Shown piece by piece: positions 8,498 to 17,903 of a stretch of 64,000 nt of DNA. Position 1 is the first letter of the stretch. Every line of letters starts with the position of its first letter. The notes beneath the pieces were generated by a model, which saw only the letters and a list, made by a program, of their open reading frames with translations, was not told the origin of the DNA and did no database searches. Location: the NCBI RefSeq assembly GCF_013694095.1, contig NZ_JACEFB010000001.1, forward strand, positions 868,001 through 932,000. The letters are read 5' to 3'. Both the position numbers and the translations under genes were made by a program. The DNA comes from Thermogemmata fonticola. GTDB lineage: Bacteria; Planctomycetota; Planctomycetia; Gemmatales; Gemmataceae.

Positions 8498-11096
8498 AGC
8501 GCTTGAGGGAGTAAAGCACGACGGCAGCAGCGATGCGCAAGGCACTCTCCTTGTCGTGACCGAGGCAATCGGCGGCCTTGTGGCCTTCGATCGCACATCC
8601 CACGTCATATTTGCTGTAGATGACCACCCATCGGCCATCGACTTGGATTCCCTCCAGCAGCACAGGATAGGTGCGCATTTCTATCTCCGGTCCACTCCCA
8701 TCGGCCTTTTCCCGGCGGCAGCGCACGGTCCGCAGATCGATTCCTGCCTCGCGTGCCATGCGGAACAATGGTTCCTCTCGGCCATCGGGCAATTGGCTCT
8801 CGATGACCACGAGTTTATGGTTCGGGTAAAGCCGGTTACAGAGGTCCCGGAAGGACCGGTCAAACGCCTTCCAGGCTTCCATTCCATTGCACGCAGCATC
8901 GACAAAAAGCAGTCCCCCGGAATTGAGATTGGCCTGGAGGGTTTCGATTTCGAGATCGGAGAGTTGCAAAGGCTTGCGTCCATGCAGATACATGAACTTG
9001 AAGAGGAACAGTTGTTCGTCCCCTGGCGGGAGCACCACGCTGGTTTGCGCCACATCCAAGCGCGCCTGATCCCGCAGGAACGCCATGAGGTTTTTCAATG
9101 CGTCCGGGGCAGGTCGATCGCCGACATCGAGTTGCGCCGCTCGGAAATGACTGCGGGTTACGCCTGTCTCTGCCCCCTTGGCCACCACCTGAGTCCGCGT
9201 CAGTTTAGGTTTGGGCAATTCCAGCCCTGTGGCATAAGCGACGATATTGCGGGCTAAGCAAAAGGCCTTTTCGCCGCGCTGGGTGGGCCGGCGGGAATCC
9301 TTGGGCATGTATTTGGCCTCTTCCCAATAACCAGCCAATGGTTTGGGAGAAAAAACACAGACCGTGCGGCATCCCCGCTCCAGTACCTCCAGATCGGGAA
9401 AATCGAGCGGCGTGATCCCCGGTAGGATCGACCAAATGGCGTGCTCCGGAGGCAGACGACGGAATGTGTTATCGGGAAACAGCTCCTGCATTAGCTCCTT
9501 GAAAGAGGCAGCGAATTCTGGATCACCACAGCAGGCTTCAGCCAGAACGAATCCCCCCTCCTCGATGTAAGTTTTGAGTATTTCCTTCTGGGCCGCACTC
9601 AGGCTGCCGCGCCCCCCGACGATCCGCCCATGACCGTTAATGTAAAGCAACGGGGATTGGAGTAGCACCCCGACTTCCTCCAGGATTTTGTCCTTGCTGG
9701 AACGCCCTCCTGGTGCCAAGTCGTTGTCAAAGCTCAAGCGGCGCGCGTCGTACACTTGCCAACTGAGAGGGACACCGTCAAACAACTCCCGGCTACAAAA
9801 CTCCACGATGTTTCGCACATCATTGTGCTTGCGATTCCAGTTGACCTGGCCGCTGTCTCCCAGGGACAACTCGATGAGCACACCATTGCGGAATTGGAAA
9901 TCCCCCCAAGCCCATTTACTGATGAGCACGGGTGTCCGACCCTTGGCCAAAAACAGCAGAGCAAATGAGGTAGAAATGATCGGAGCCGCATCGATGCCAC
10001 CCTTGCCGACAATCGCTCCGCTGGGTTCCTGGCGTGTGATCAACCACTGGCAGCCTTCCCGATACCAATCATGCCGACCGATGAAACGCTCCCCGGAGAG
10101 GCGGCCCAACCGCTCGATGCCATAAACGTTGTAGAAACTGGACTTGGGCGAATCAAAATTGAAGTGGGAAGCCACCCAGTTCAGGCCGCGGGTGAGGGCT
10201 TGGTTTTCGCTATAGACGCCGCAGTTAGCGGCTACGCCGGTTTGCGGATCGAGTTGCTGTTCACTCTCATCGAGTCCCATACTGGCGATGTACAAGCCAC
10301 AGACCCCTGCCACCGTCATGCTCAAGCTGGGTTGCATCCCTCCGATGTTGGCGAGCGTGGCATAACTCCACGAGCCACTCATAGGTCCTTCGACTCGCTG
10401 GGTGCGGGTGTAGAAGGCACGGATCTCACGCCAGACGGTCGGATCAATCATGGCACCGGCTTGCTTGGCGGCATAGAGACCCAGCAAGGCATACTGGGTG
10501 TTGGAATTATCTGCCATGTTAGAAGGTCCGGCAGGGTAACTCCATCCGCGCAACTGCCCGCCGACCACTCGCCCTCGCTCGTCGATTTGCCAGCCGACTC
10601 CTTGGCGGATAAGCCAGTCCGCGTTGCGTTGGATCAAAGGCAGGTCCCGTTTCTGGCGGGCTTCGGCGAAGACCATCGTCTGCAAGCCGACCACGTAGGT
10701 TTTGCGGGGGGGCAAGGAACGGAGATAATCCAGGGCTTTGGCGACCGCGGGATCATCCGGGGGAACGCCACTGGTTAGCAGCGCCAAAGTCGCCAAGGCA
10801 GTAACTCCACCCTCCATATCTGCGAGCACATTCAGTACCACCCCTTCCCAATTCCCATCCCGCTGCTGGCTCTTGAGATATTTGACGCCCAGTTCGATCG
10901 CTTTACGCACCTTATCGACGAGTTCCTCTTCAGCCTTGATGACGGGAGCGCGTGAGCCGGCCGCCTTGGCATTGGGAGGTGTTGGCCGAGGGGGTTGAGC
11001 TGGCAGAGGCAAACTCACCGCTATCAGTATCCCTCCGATCACACTTGCCATTCCTCCCCTGCATAGCAGTGAGCTGGTTCCAAGCCGGCGGCTCAT
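8496..11096 (-). CDS. Secreted alpha-toroid plus DUF4159 protein
   Basis: An 866-residue exported protein. After a signal peptide (MSRRLGTSSLL... ending near SLPLPAQ), residues about 55-420 resemble the squalene cyclase/prenyltransferase-type alpha-alpha toroid, with repeated QRDGNWEG and similar Gly-Trp motifs. The rest holds two DUF4159-like modules (around residues 425-640 and 650-866), each with a hydrophobic strand followed by Gly-Gly (EEGGFVLAEACCG; NSGGLLFVDAACNG). The ATG at 11096 is preferred over upstream candidates because GGAGAG lies 7 nt before it. DUF4159 resembles Rossmann/ThuA-like folds; no enzyme activity is established. This architecture is common in planctomycetes, function unknown. 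It follows purL in the same direction. Confidence 0.78.
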   Translation of the reverse strand: MSRRLGTSSLLCRGGMASVIGGILIAVSLPLPAQPPRPTPPNAKAAGSRAPVIKAEEELVDKVRKAIELGVKYLKSQQRDGNWEGVVLNVLADMEGGVTALATLALLTSGVPPDDPAVAKALDYLRSLPPRKTYVVGLQTMVFAEARQKRDLPLIQRNADWLIRQGVGWQIDERGRVVGGQLRGWSYPAGPSNMADNSNTQYALLGLYAAKQAGAMIDPTVWREIRAFYTRTQRVEGPMSGSWSYATLANIGGMQPSLSMTVAGVCGLYIASMGLDESEQQLDPQTGVAANCGVYSENQALTRGLNWVASHFNFDSPKSSFYNVYGIERLGRLSGERFIGRHDWYREGCQWLITRQEPSGAIVGKGGIDAAPIISTSFALLFLAKGRTPVLISKWAWGDFQFRNGVLIELSLGDSGQVNWNRKHNDVRNIVEFCSRELFDGVPLSWQVYDARRLSFDNDLAPGGRSSKDKILEEVGVLLQSPLLYINGHGRIVGGRGSLSAAQKEILKTYIEEGGFVLAEACCGDPEFAASFKELMQELFPDNTFRRLPPEHAIWSILPGITPLDFPDLEVLERGCRTVCVFSPKPLAGYWEEAKYMPKDSRRPTQRGEKAFCLARNIVAYATGLELPKPKLTRTQVVAKGAETGVTRSHFRAAQLDVGDRPAPDALKNLMAFLRDQARLDVAQTSVVLPPGDEQLFLFKFMYLHGRKPLQLSDLEIETLQANLNSGGLLFVDAACNGMEAWKAFDRSFRDLCNRLYPNHKLVVIESQLPDGREEPLFRMAREAGIDLRTVRCRREKADGSGPEIEMRTYPVLLEGIQVDGRWVVIYSKYDVGCAIEGHKAADCLGHDKESALRIAAAVVLYSLKR

Positions 11097-11270
11097 GATG
11101 TTTCTCTCCATCCTCACCGTTCCCCCTGGCATAGACTTCGTGAGGGAAACAGGTGGTATGTTCAGCGAGCAGTGATGTGCCGGCCCCTCGTCTCCCGATT
11201 GAGCAGCACAACATTTGCGCGAGATGCATAAACTGTCCCGCACCCCTGCTCTGTCTCCATTGTACCGGAA

Positions 11271-14195
11271 TTAAGCGATCTGGAGACTCTGAGATAAGGG
11301 CCTCTGCCAGGCCTGCTTCAATTCTCGAAGCGACGCCCAGATGCACCACTGGCCATTCTGATCAGCGATGCGAAGGCGAGGTTCGCTAACCGTGATGCCG
11401 ATTTCGAACCAGGGAAGGTCGCCTAACACAGCCGCCAGAGCATCGCGATGTTCTGGGGCCACCTCCAGGAGGAATCGCGAGGGGGATTCGCTGAAGAGCC
11501 GCTCCGCCTTGCTACCCTCTCCGGGGAGCCGCTGCACATCGGCACCCACCTGGCCAGCAAAAGCCATTTCCGCAATGGCTACGGCCAATCCTCCTTCGCT
11601 CAGGTCATGGCAAGCCCGTACCCACCCGTGCATGATGGCCTCATGTACGGCAGAGAAGATGCGGGGGGCCTGCTGAGCATCCACCTGAGGGATGCGTCCT
11701 CCGACTCGACGGGTGATTTGGGAATAGAGCGAGCCGCCCATCTCAGCTCGACTCTCGCCAACGAGAATGAGATGATGGCCAGGACCTTTCAAATCCATAG
11801 TCACGCAGCGGCGTACATCCGGGATGCGTCCCAGGGCAGAAATCAATAGGGTGTGGGGAATGTCCCGGCGAGAGCCGTCAGGACCGCGATAGGTGTTGTG
11901 CAGGCTATCCTTGCCGCTGATGAAAGGGGTCATGTAGGCGATGGCTACATCCCGGCAGGCTTCCGCCGCCCGCACCAATGCTCCGAGAACCACAGGGTCC
12001 TGGACATTTCCCCAGCAGAAATTGTCAAGTAGGGCGATGCGACGGGGATCAGCACCCACGGCCACCACGTTGCGCACCGCTTCATCAATAGCCAGAGCGG
12101 CCATCGCGTAAGGGTCCCATTCACCGTAGAGCGGATTGATACCACATCCCACGGCCACTCCGAGCCAGCTATCCGCTAAAGGTCGCAGCACGGCCGCATC
12201 GGACGGCCCGTCATTCTCGGCCCCGACCAGCGGCTTGATGACACTCCCTCCCTGCACCTCGTGGTCATATTGCCGGATCACCCATTCCTTAGAGGCTACG
12301 GTGTAATGCCCTAGTAATCGCAGCAACGCTTCCTGTTCACTCAACTCCAGGGGTGGAGTGGAGGCGGAAGCAGGCCCAGCGTAGAGAGCGCCATCGGAGC
12401 GCGGTGTTGGTGGAGGCCATGCGGCTTCGCGCACGACGGCAGGCCGGCCTTCATGGAGGAAGTGAATATCCAGGTCGGCCACAACGTGGCCTTCATAGGT
12501 TAGTTTCAGTCGGCCGCTAGCCTCGAATTGTCCCAGCACCGCGGCTTCCACATCTTCGGACGCACACAAGGCCTGCAGCTCCGGCCATTTCTCCGGAGGC
12601 ACAGCTAAGATCATGCGCTCCTGGGATTCGCTGATCCAGATTTCCGTGTAACTCAGCCCCGTATATTTAAGCGGGGCCGCCTCCAACCGAACCGTGGCCC
12701 CCAATCCCGCAGCCATCTCACCAATTGCGGAGCTGAATCCTCCTGCTCCACAATCCGTGACTGCGCGAAACAGATTGCGGTCTCGCGCTTGCAGCAGGAC
12801 ATCTAGCAGTTTCTTTTCCGTAATGGCGTTACCGATCTGTACCGCGCCGCCGCTGACCGCCTCAGACTCATGAGTCAGTTCCAGACTGGAGAAGGTCGCA
12901 CCGTGGATACCATCCCGACCTGTCCGACCGCCGACCACTACAATCCAGTCTCCCGCGGCTACGGATTTGCTGGCTCGATCGACTGGCAGCAAGCCTAAGG
13001 TGCCGCAATATACGAGTGGATTCGCTAGATAACGCTCATCAAAAATGATTGCGCCATTGACAGTGGGAATTCCCATACGATTGCCGTAGTCCCGAACGCC
13101 GGCCACCACCCCTTGCAAGACGCGGCGGGGATGCAACACACCTTCCGGCAACTGTTCGGGGGGATAATCAGGGGGGGCAAAGCAAAAGACATCCGTGTTG
13201 GCGATCGGTTTGGCACCACATCCTGTTCCTAACACATCGCGGATCACCCCGCCCACGCCGGTGTTGGCACCCCCGTAAGGCTCCAGGGCGGACGGATGAT
13301 TGTGTGTCTCCACCTTGAAGCAGAGATGGTAGCGCGGCTCCCACTGCACCACCCCGGCATTGTCCTCGAAGACGCTCACGCACCAATCCTCCGCTCCCAA
13401 TCTCCGGCGGATCTCGGTTGTGGCTGCAAAGATCGTTTCGCGGAGCAGGTGACGGTACGTTCGGCTGCTGCCGAGGGTTCCGTCCCGCAATGTGATGGTC
13501 CCTTTGAGCGTCTTGTGGGAACAGTGTTCGGACCAAGTTTGGGCAATGGTTTCCAGTTCGCAATCGGTGGGTTCACGACCCAATTGGCGGAAGTGGTCCT
13601 GGATGGCTTGCATCTCTTCTAAGGAAAGGGCCAGCATCCCTTCCCGGCTGACGCGAAGCAGGCCTTCCGGGTCTAGGTCCCGCAATGGCACTGAGACTAA
13701 GTGAAAGCGGTAATTGGCGCCCAAGCTCAGATGACGGACAGGCAAAGGGCCTTCCAAGACCTGCTCGATGGCCTCGTTGGCTAGTACCTTGCCGATGAGG
13801 CGGGTGCGATCCTCTGCGTTGAGTGCACCCCGGAGATAATATCGGCGGAAGGTCCGCACTGCCTCGATGGCCCAGCCGAGCCTCCGGGCTGTTTCCAGCA
13901 CGGTTTGCGCGACCGGGTCCATCACGCCGGGCTTGTAGGTAATTGTCAATGCATTGCCAGCATCTGTCCCGGCAGGTCCAACGATTCCTTCTTCCACAAT
14001 GGGATCCACGAGCACTTCCCGGACCAAGCGGGAGAGGGCCTCCGAACTGATATTCCCTTCCAGCCAGTAACCCCGTGCGGTCGATTGGATCAACTCCTCT
14101 GCCCGCCGGGCATGGACAAGCAGATCGAACTCTTGGCAGACGCGTTCCCGCTCCGCATCACGTCCGATCGGACGGATTTCCACTTCCCAAAGCAT
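11271..14195 (-). CDS. purL: Phosphoribosylformylglycinamidine synthase, PurL with PurS-like N-terminus
   Basis: FGAM synthase of purine synthesis: it converts FGAR, ATP and ammonia to FGAM in the cytoplasm. The 974-residue chain is longer than small PurL (about 740) and shorter than large PurL (about 1300). Residues 1-165 contain two PurS-like segments, the second with YKPGVMDPVAQTVLETARRL, matching the PurS signature. The catalytic core follows (TWSEHCSHKTLKG; KVETHNHPSALEPYGGANTG; GKDSLHN). The glutaminase (PurQ) domain is absent, so PurQ must be separate. The start at 14195 (MLWEVEIRPIG) overlaps the end of tyrA by 38 bp; a longer frame upstream lies inside tyrA and is not conserved-looking. 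Confidence 0.93.
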   Translation of the reverse strand: MLWEVEIRPIGRDAERERVCQEFDLLVHARRAEELIQSTARGYWLEGNISSEALSRLVREVLVDPIVEEGIVGPAGTDAGNALTITYKPGVMDPVAQTVLETARRLGWAIEAVRTFRRYYLRGALNAEDRTRLIGKVLANEAIEQVLEGPLPVRHLSLGANYRFHLVSVPLRDLDPEGLLRVSREGMLALSLEEMQAIQDHFRQLGREPTDCELETIAQTWSEHCSHKTLKGTITLRDGTLGSSRTYRHLLRETIFAATTEIRRRLGAEDWCVSVFEDNAGVVQWEPRYHLCFKVETHNHPSALEPYGGANTGVGGVIRDVLGTGCGAKPIANTDVFCFAPPDYPPEQLPEGVLHPRRVLQGVVAGVRDYGNRMGIPTVNGAIIFDERYLANPLVYCGTLGLLPVDRASKSVAAGDWIVVVGGRTGRDGIHGATFSSLELTHESEAVSGGAVQIGNAITEKKLLDVLLQARDRNLFRAVTDCGAGGFSSAIGEMAAGLGATVRLEAAPLKYTGLSYTEIWISESQERMILAVPPEKWPELQALCASEDVEAAVLGQFEASGRLKLTYEGHVVADLDIHFLHEGRPAVVREAAWPPPTPRSDGALYAGPASASTPPLELSEQEALLRLLGHYTVASKEWVIRQYDHEVQGGSVIKPLVGAENDGPSDAAVLRPLADSWLGVAVGCGINPLYGEWDPYAMAALAIDEAVRNVVAVGADPRRIALLDNFCWGNVQDPVVLGALVRAAEACRDVAIAYMTPFISGKDSLHNTYRGPDGSRRDIPHTLLISALGRIPDVRRCVTMDLKGPGHHLILVGESRAEMGGSLYSQITRRVGGRIPQVDAQQAPRIFSAVHEAIMHGWVRACHDLSEGGLAVAIAEMAFAGQVGADVQRLPGEGSKAERLFSESPSRFLLEVAPEHRDALAAVLGDLPWFEIGITVSEPRLRIADQNGQWCIWASLRELKQAWQRPLSQSLQIA

Positions 14196-15042
14196 GGCGC
14201 ACCTGTTGGGCTTGAGCCAGCCATTCGCGGAGACCTCGGCCATCGCCGGTCTCCAGCAAGCGGCGGAACCGAAGTAATTCTCGTTCCCATTCATGAAGCG
14301 ATTGCTGGACGGCGTCACAGTTGGCTTGCAGGATCGCGGCCCAGAGCTGGGCATCACCTGCCGCTACGCGGGTCGTGTCTCGAAAGCCGGAGGCGGCAAA
14401 CACCAGCCATTGAGCTGGCGTGGCCAGCACCAAGGAGGCCGCCAGAACATGGGGCAGATGACTGATGGCGGCAGCCATCCGGTCATGTTCCTCCGCCGAC
14501 ATTTCCAGCACCTCAGCGCCTAATGCGGTCCAGAAGGCCCGGGCGCGCGCTAGCCCACGCGGAGTATTTTGCGCCGTAGGAGTGAGAATGACCCGACGCT
14601 GGTGGAACAGATCGGCTTGGGCGTGGCGTGCCCCGCTTTTCTCTGACCCGGCCAAAGGATGCCCAGGCACATACTCCACATGCCGCGGCAGCTTGCCTTC
14701 CAGAGCAGAGATGATGTTACGTTTGGTGCTGCCGACATCGGTGATCAAGCTCCCTAATGGCATATGTTTGGCAGCTTCACTGATGCAGGGAGCGATCTGA
14801 TCCACAGGAACGCAGACCACCACCAGGTCGGCCCGGCTGACACCTTGGGCTAGGGAACAGGTCCACTCGTGAATGACACCCTGTTGTTGTGCCAGTTCCA
14901 GTTCCTCTTGTTGACGTCCCACACCGATGACGCGCTCCGCCAACTGCCGCTGGCATAACGCCTTCCCCACCGAACCTCCGATCAGCCCCACTCCCACAAT
15001 TGTGACGGCTCCCCACTTGTCAGGGAGCGATGTTTGCGGCAT
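14158..15042 (-). CDS. tyrA: Prephenate dehydrogenase
   Basis: TyrA oxidatively decarboxylates prephenate to 4-hydroxyphenylpyruvate with NAD(P), the tyrosine branch of aromatic synthesis. The N-terminal Rossmann motif VGVGLIGGSVG, the strand VVVCVPVDQI, the TDVGSTK motif and the substrate-site YVPGHPLAGSEKSG are all present, followed by an all-helical dimerisation domain with HLPHVLAASL. Starting at 15042 gives 294 residues and the usual short lead before the nucleotide site; an ATG at 15081 is an alternative, and neither has a strong ribosome site. The 3' end overlaps purL by 38 bp, implying co-transcription. No ACT or chorismate mutase domain is fused. Confidence 0.92.
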   Translation of the reverse strand: MPQTSLPDKWGAVTIVGVGLIGGSVGKALCQRQLAERVIGVGRQQEELELAQQQGVIHEWTCSLAQGVSRADLVVVCVPVDQIAPCISEAAKHMPLGSLITDVGSTKRNIISALEGKLPRHVEYVPGHPLAGSEKSGARHAQADLFHQRRVILTPTAQNTPRGLARARAFWTALGAEVLEMSAEEHDRMAAAISHLPHVLAASLVLATPAQWLVFAASGFRDTTRVAAGDAQLWAAILQANCDAVQQSLHEWERELLRFRRLLETGDGRGLREWLAQAQQVRHALGSGNPSDRT

Positions 15043-15091
15043 GATAGTAGCAGTTTCCCCACCGGATAAGTCCAACGGCATAACAGTCCGT

Positions 15092-16507
15092 ATGCTCCGT
15101 ATTCCTCGACTGATAAGCCACCCTGGTTACCCACCCTCCCGGCGCGAATGGCTCCGCCTAAGCACCGCGGCTCTCTCGCCCCTGTTGCTTCACGCTGGCA
15201 AGGGAGTTACCGCACGGCCTGAGCGTTTCACCTCCGCCTCCGCTTCCCTGCCGGGTTTAGGCCGCGCCAAATCTGTGGTCATTATCTTCACCAGCGGGGG
15301 ACAAAGCCAACTGGACACCTGGGACCCCAAGCCCCAAGCGCCGGAACAAGTCCGCGGTGCCTTCCGCACTATTGCCACAACCGTGCCGGGAATCCGCCTA
15401 TGCGAACATCTGCCTCGCCTGGCTCGCCTAGCCCATCGCTACCTCATCGTGCGGACTATGTCCCATGATGATCTGGATCATGGCTCGGCCTGCTACCTGG
15501 CGCTCACTGGGCAGTTCCACCCGCGCAAATCTTCGAATCCTCCGCCACGACCGGATGATTACCCTGCCCTCGGTGCTGTACTCACACGTTTGCGGCCCCA
15601 TCCTCAACTGCCCTACACAGCCCTCCATATCAACGGCCCACTGTTGGCGCCGCGGGAACCCGCACCGGGGCAATTCGCCGGCTTTTTGGGACAAGCTTAC
15701 CAACCCCCTGAGCTAGGCAATCCTCTGGAAGAGAATCGCTTCCTCCCAGTCCTCCGCCTCTCTCCGGACATCACGCCTCAGCGCTTGGCCCAACGCTGCG
15801 AATTGCTACGCCGCTTGGACCCTCAGCAAGCCGCCCATCCCCTCACCCAACAGGCTTTGGAACTGCTCCGCAGCCCCCAAGTCGCCACAGCGATGGACTT
15901 GCGGCGAGAACCCCTATCCCTCCGAGAACGCTACGGATTGTATCGATCAGGGCAAGCTTGCCTCCTCGCCCGCCGGCTCGTCGAAATCGGCGTCCCGTGG
16001 ATCACCGTGTTCTTCAACCACAATATCCGCGGGCAAGATGCCCACCCAAACGTTACCGATGAATATGGTTGGGATACCCACAACGATATTTTTGAAGCCT
16101 TGCGGGATCACCTTCTGCCCCGTTTCGATCTAAGCGTCTCGACATTTCTCGAAGACTTGCAGCAACGCGGTTTACTGGACACCACTCTGGTGGTCATCAT
16201 GGGTGAATTTGGACGTGCCCCCCTCGTGGCTAAAGAAAGCCGTTTTGCCGGCTCCACACCCGGACGCAAACACTGGGCCGCTTGTTACTCCGTTGTCCTG
16301 GCCGGCGCGGGCATCGCAGCCGGAGGTGCCGACGGTGTCTCGGATCGCCATGCCGCCTACCCCACCACACCCCCCGTTTCCCCTGCCGATTTGGTAGCCA
16401 CACTCTTCCATGCTCTAGGCATCCCTCCGCACACCCACTACACCGACCCTGTGGGACGAAGTTTCCCCATCACGACGGGACAACCCGTCCTTCGTTGGTT
16501 CCGTTGA
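15092..16507 (+). CDS. DUF1501 family protein, exported
   Basis: A 471-residue DUF1501 protein (sulfatase/alkaline-phosphatase-like fold), a family greatly expanded in planctomycetes and usually exported by the Tat route. The N-terminus contains SRREWLRLSTAAL, a Tat-type leader. Family marks are IFTSGGQSQLDTWDPK, MSHDDLDHGSACYLALTGQ, DTHNDIF and MGEFGRAP. The ATG at 15092 follows closely on divergent tyrA and has no strong Shine-Dalgarno; longer upstream readings would run antisense into tyrA. DUF1501 genes often pair with DUF1549/DUF1553 cytochrome-like genes, but here the partner is a DUF1080 gene 34 nt downstream. Biochemical role unknown. Confidence 0.87.
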   Translation: MLRIPRLISHPGYPPSRREWLRLSTAALSPLLLHAGKGVTARPERFTSASASLPGLGRAKSVVIIFTSGGQSQLDTWDPKPQAPEQVRGAFRTIATTVPGIRLCEHLPRLARLAHRYLIVRTMSHDDLDHGSACYLALTGQFHPRKSSNPPPRPDDYPALGAVLTRLRPHPQLPYTALHINGPLLAPREPAPGQFAGFLGQAYQPPELGNPLEENRFLPVLRLSPDITPQRLAQRCELLRRLDPQQAAHPLTQQALELLRSPQVATAMDLRREPLSLRERYGLYRSGQACLLARRLVEIGVPWITVFFNHNIRGQDAHPNVTDEYGWDTHNDIFEALRDHLLPRFDLSVSTFLEDLQQRGLLDTTLVVIMGEFGRAPLVAKESRFAGSTPGRKHWAACYSVVLAGAGIAAGGADGVSDRHAAYPTTPPVSPADLVATLFHALGIPPHTHYTDPVGRSFPITTGQPVLRWFR

Positions 16508-16541
16508 CGTCCTCACGCTCCCCCTATTCCAGGAGGTTGTC

Positions 16542-17234
16542 ATGCGCTACCTGATGTTTGCCACAGCCGGTTGGATTGCCGGATGCTTAGCTACCCTAAC
16601 TGCGACGCCGCCACTACCTGCGGCCCAAAATGAAGGTTTCACACCCCTGTTTGACGGCAAGTCCTTCGAGGGCTGGTACTTCACCCTGCGGGCCAACAAA
16701 GATGGGTCCAAACCGGATCCCAAACTGACTTGGTCCATCGTGGAGGGTTACATCCGCTGCACCGGCAAACCCAACGGCTGCATGGTTACACAAAAGGAAT
16801 ACAGCGACTATGTCCTCAAACTGAAATGGCGCTTCCCTGCCGGGAGCAAAGGAGGCAATAGCGGCGTTCTCCTCCATGTGCAAGACGATGAAATCTGGCC
16901 CACCTCTGTGGAAGCCCAGCTCCAGTCCGGACGCGCCGGTGACTTCTGGCTCATTTATCCCCCCAAAGTCAAACTGGAGGTAGATCCTAAACGCCAGGAC
17001 CCCAAACAGGCACGCCATTACTTCCGGATCGAAGCGGACAAGCCTATCGAAAAACCCTTCGGCGAGTGGAACGAATACGAAATCACCTGCAAAGGCGGCG
17101 ACATCACTCTGGTCGTCAACGGCATGAAGGTCAATGAAGGCAAGAATGGCAACCTCACCAAAGGCAAAATCGCCTTACAGTCCGAAGGCGCAGAAATCCA
17201 CTTCAAGGACATCATGATCAAGTCCCTCAAGTGA
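16542..17234 (+). CDS. DUF1080 (3-keto-disaccharide hydrolase type) secreted protein
   Basis: A 230-residue exported protein with a signal peptide (residues 1-28) and one DUF1080 concanavalin-like domain: FTPLFDGKSFEGWYF at the start of the domain, TWSIVEGYIRCTG, the GNSGVLLH strand, the VEAQLQSGRAGDFW motif and the closing IALQSEGAEIHFKDI. Members of this family include 3-keto-glycoside hydrolases; others are uncharacterised sugar-binding proteins. AGGAGG sits about 6 nt before the ATG. It probably shares a transcript with the DUF1501 gene. A hairpin follows 58 nt after the stop. Confidence 0.88.
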   Translation: MRYLMFATAGWIAGCLATLTATPPLPAAQNEGFTPLFDGKSFEGWYFTLRANKDGSKPDPKLTWSIVEGYIRCTGKPNGCMVTQKEYSDYVLKLKWRFPAGSKGGNSGVLLHVQDDEIWPTSVEAQLQSGRAGDFWLIYPPKVKLEVDPKRQDPKQARHYFRIEADKPIEKPFGEWNEYEITCKGGDITLVVNGMKVNEGKNGNLTKGKIALQSEGAEIHFKDIMIKSLK

Positions 17235-17548
17235 TCGCCGCCCACATCCCATCAAAGTTCAACCTTGCCATCCACCGGGTTCGCTCGGACGGCCTTTCCA
17301 AACCGAGGAAAGGCTAAAGCCGCCCGAAGTTGCATGGACTCAACGCACCTTGGTCGAGCGGAGGACCTAGACAAGGCCCTACACAAGGCTGCTTGGCATG
17401 TGTGTCTGACGAACAACAAAAGCAACATTCCCACAGAGCGTTGCTACTGACACGGAGGGGGTTGCAATTTCAATTGTGGGAAAATTGCGGTGATAGACGA
17501 ACTGATGAGTCTGCTCCGGTGGGGTATGATCCCTTGAGCAGTATCAAG
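17235..17548. other. Intergenic region between DUF1080 gene and tRNA-Val
   Basis: 314 nt with no supportable gene. Apart from the inverted repeat at 17292-17314, I see only weak short frames with no ribosome site. It carries the 3' flank of the minus-strand tRNA; no CCA is encoded. Confidence 0.6.
17292..17314 (+). terminator. Inverted repeat downstream of DUF1080 gene
   Basis: GCCTTTCC (17292-17299) and GGAAAGGC (17307-17314) form a perfect 8-bp stem with a 7-nt loop, 58 nt after the stop of the DUF1080 gene. There is no T-run after it, so it may act as an RNA-stabilising stem rather than an intrinsic terminator. Confidence 0.4.
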
Positions 17549-17621
<73 letters not shown>

Positions 17622-17903
17622 TCGATCAACTAACACCTTTGCTGCAACCATCGTGAGCAAGGGTTTCCCTCACAATGAGGGGAATGATGTTAGTATTATA
17701 TCGCAGCCTGTCTGATCGAGTAGGGGGGACCAACGCTCACCTATCCCCCGTCGTGGAGCCAGTGAAAGGCGGCCGGTTCCTCGTCAGCCCTCCTTGATCA
17801 AAGGCGCTTCGCCGTGTGGTTGCATGTCTTGGCGACCCCAAGCGGAATCGGCACGCGGCAAGTCCGTCAGTATGAGTATCGTGCGCGAACGAGCCAGATG
17901 CGT

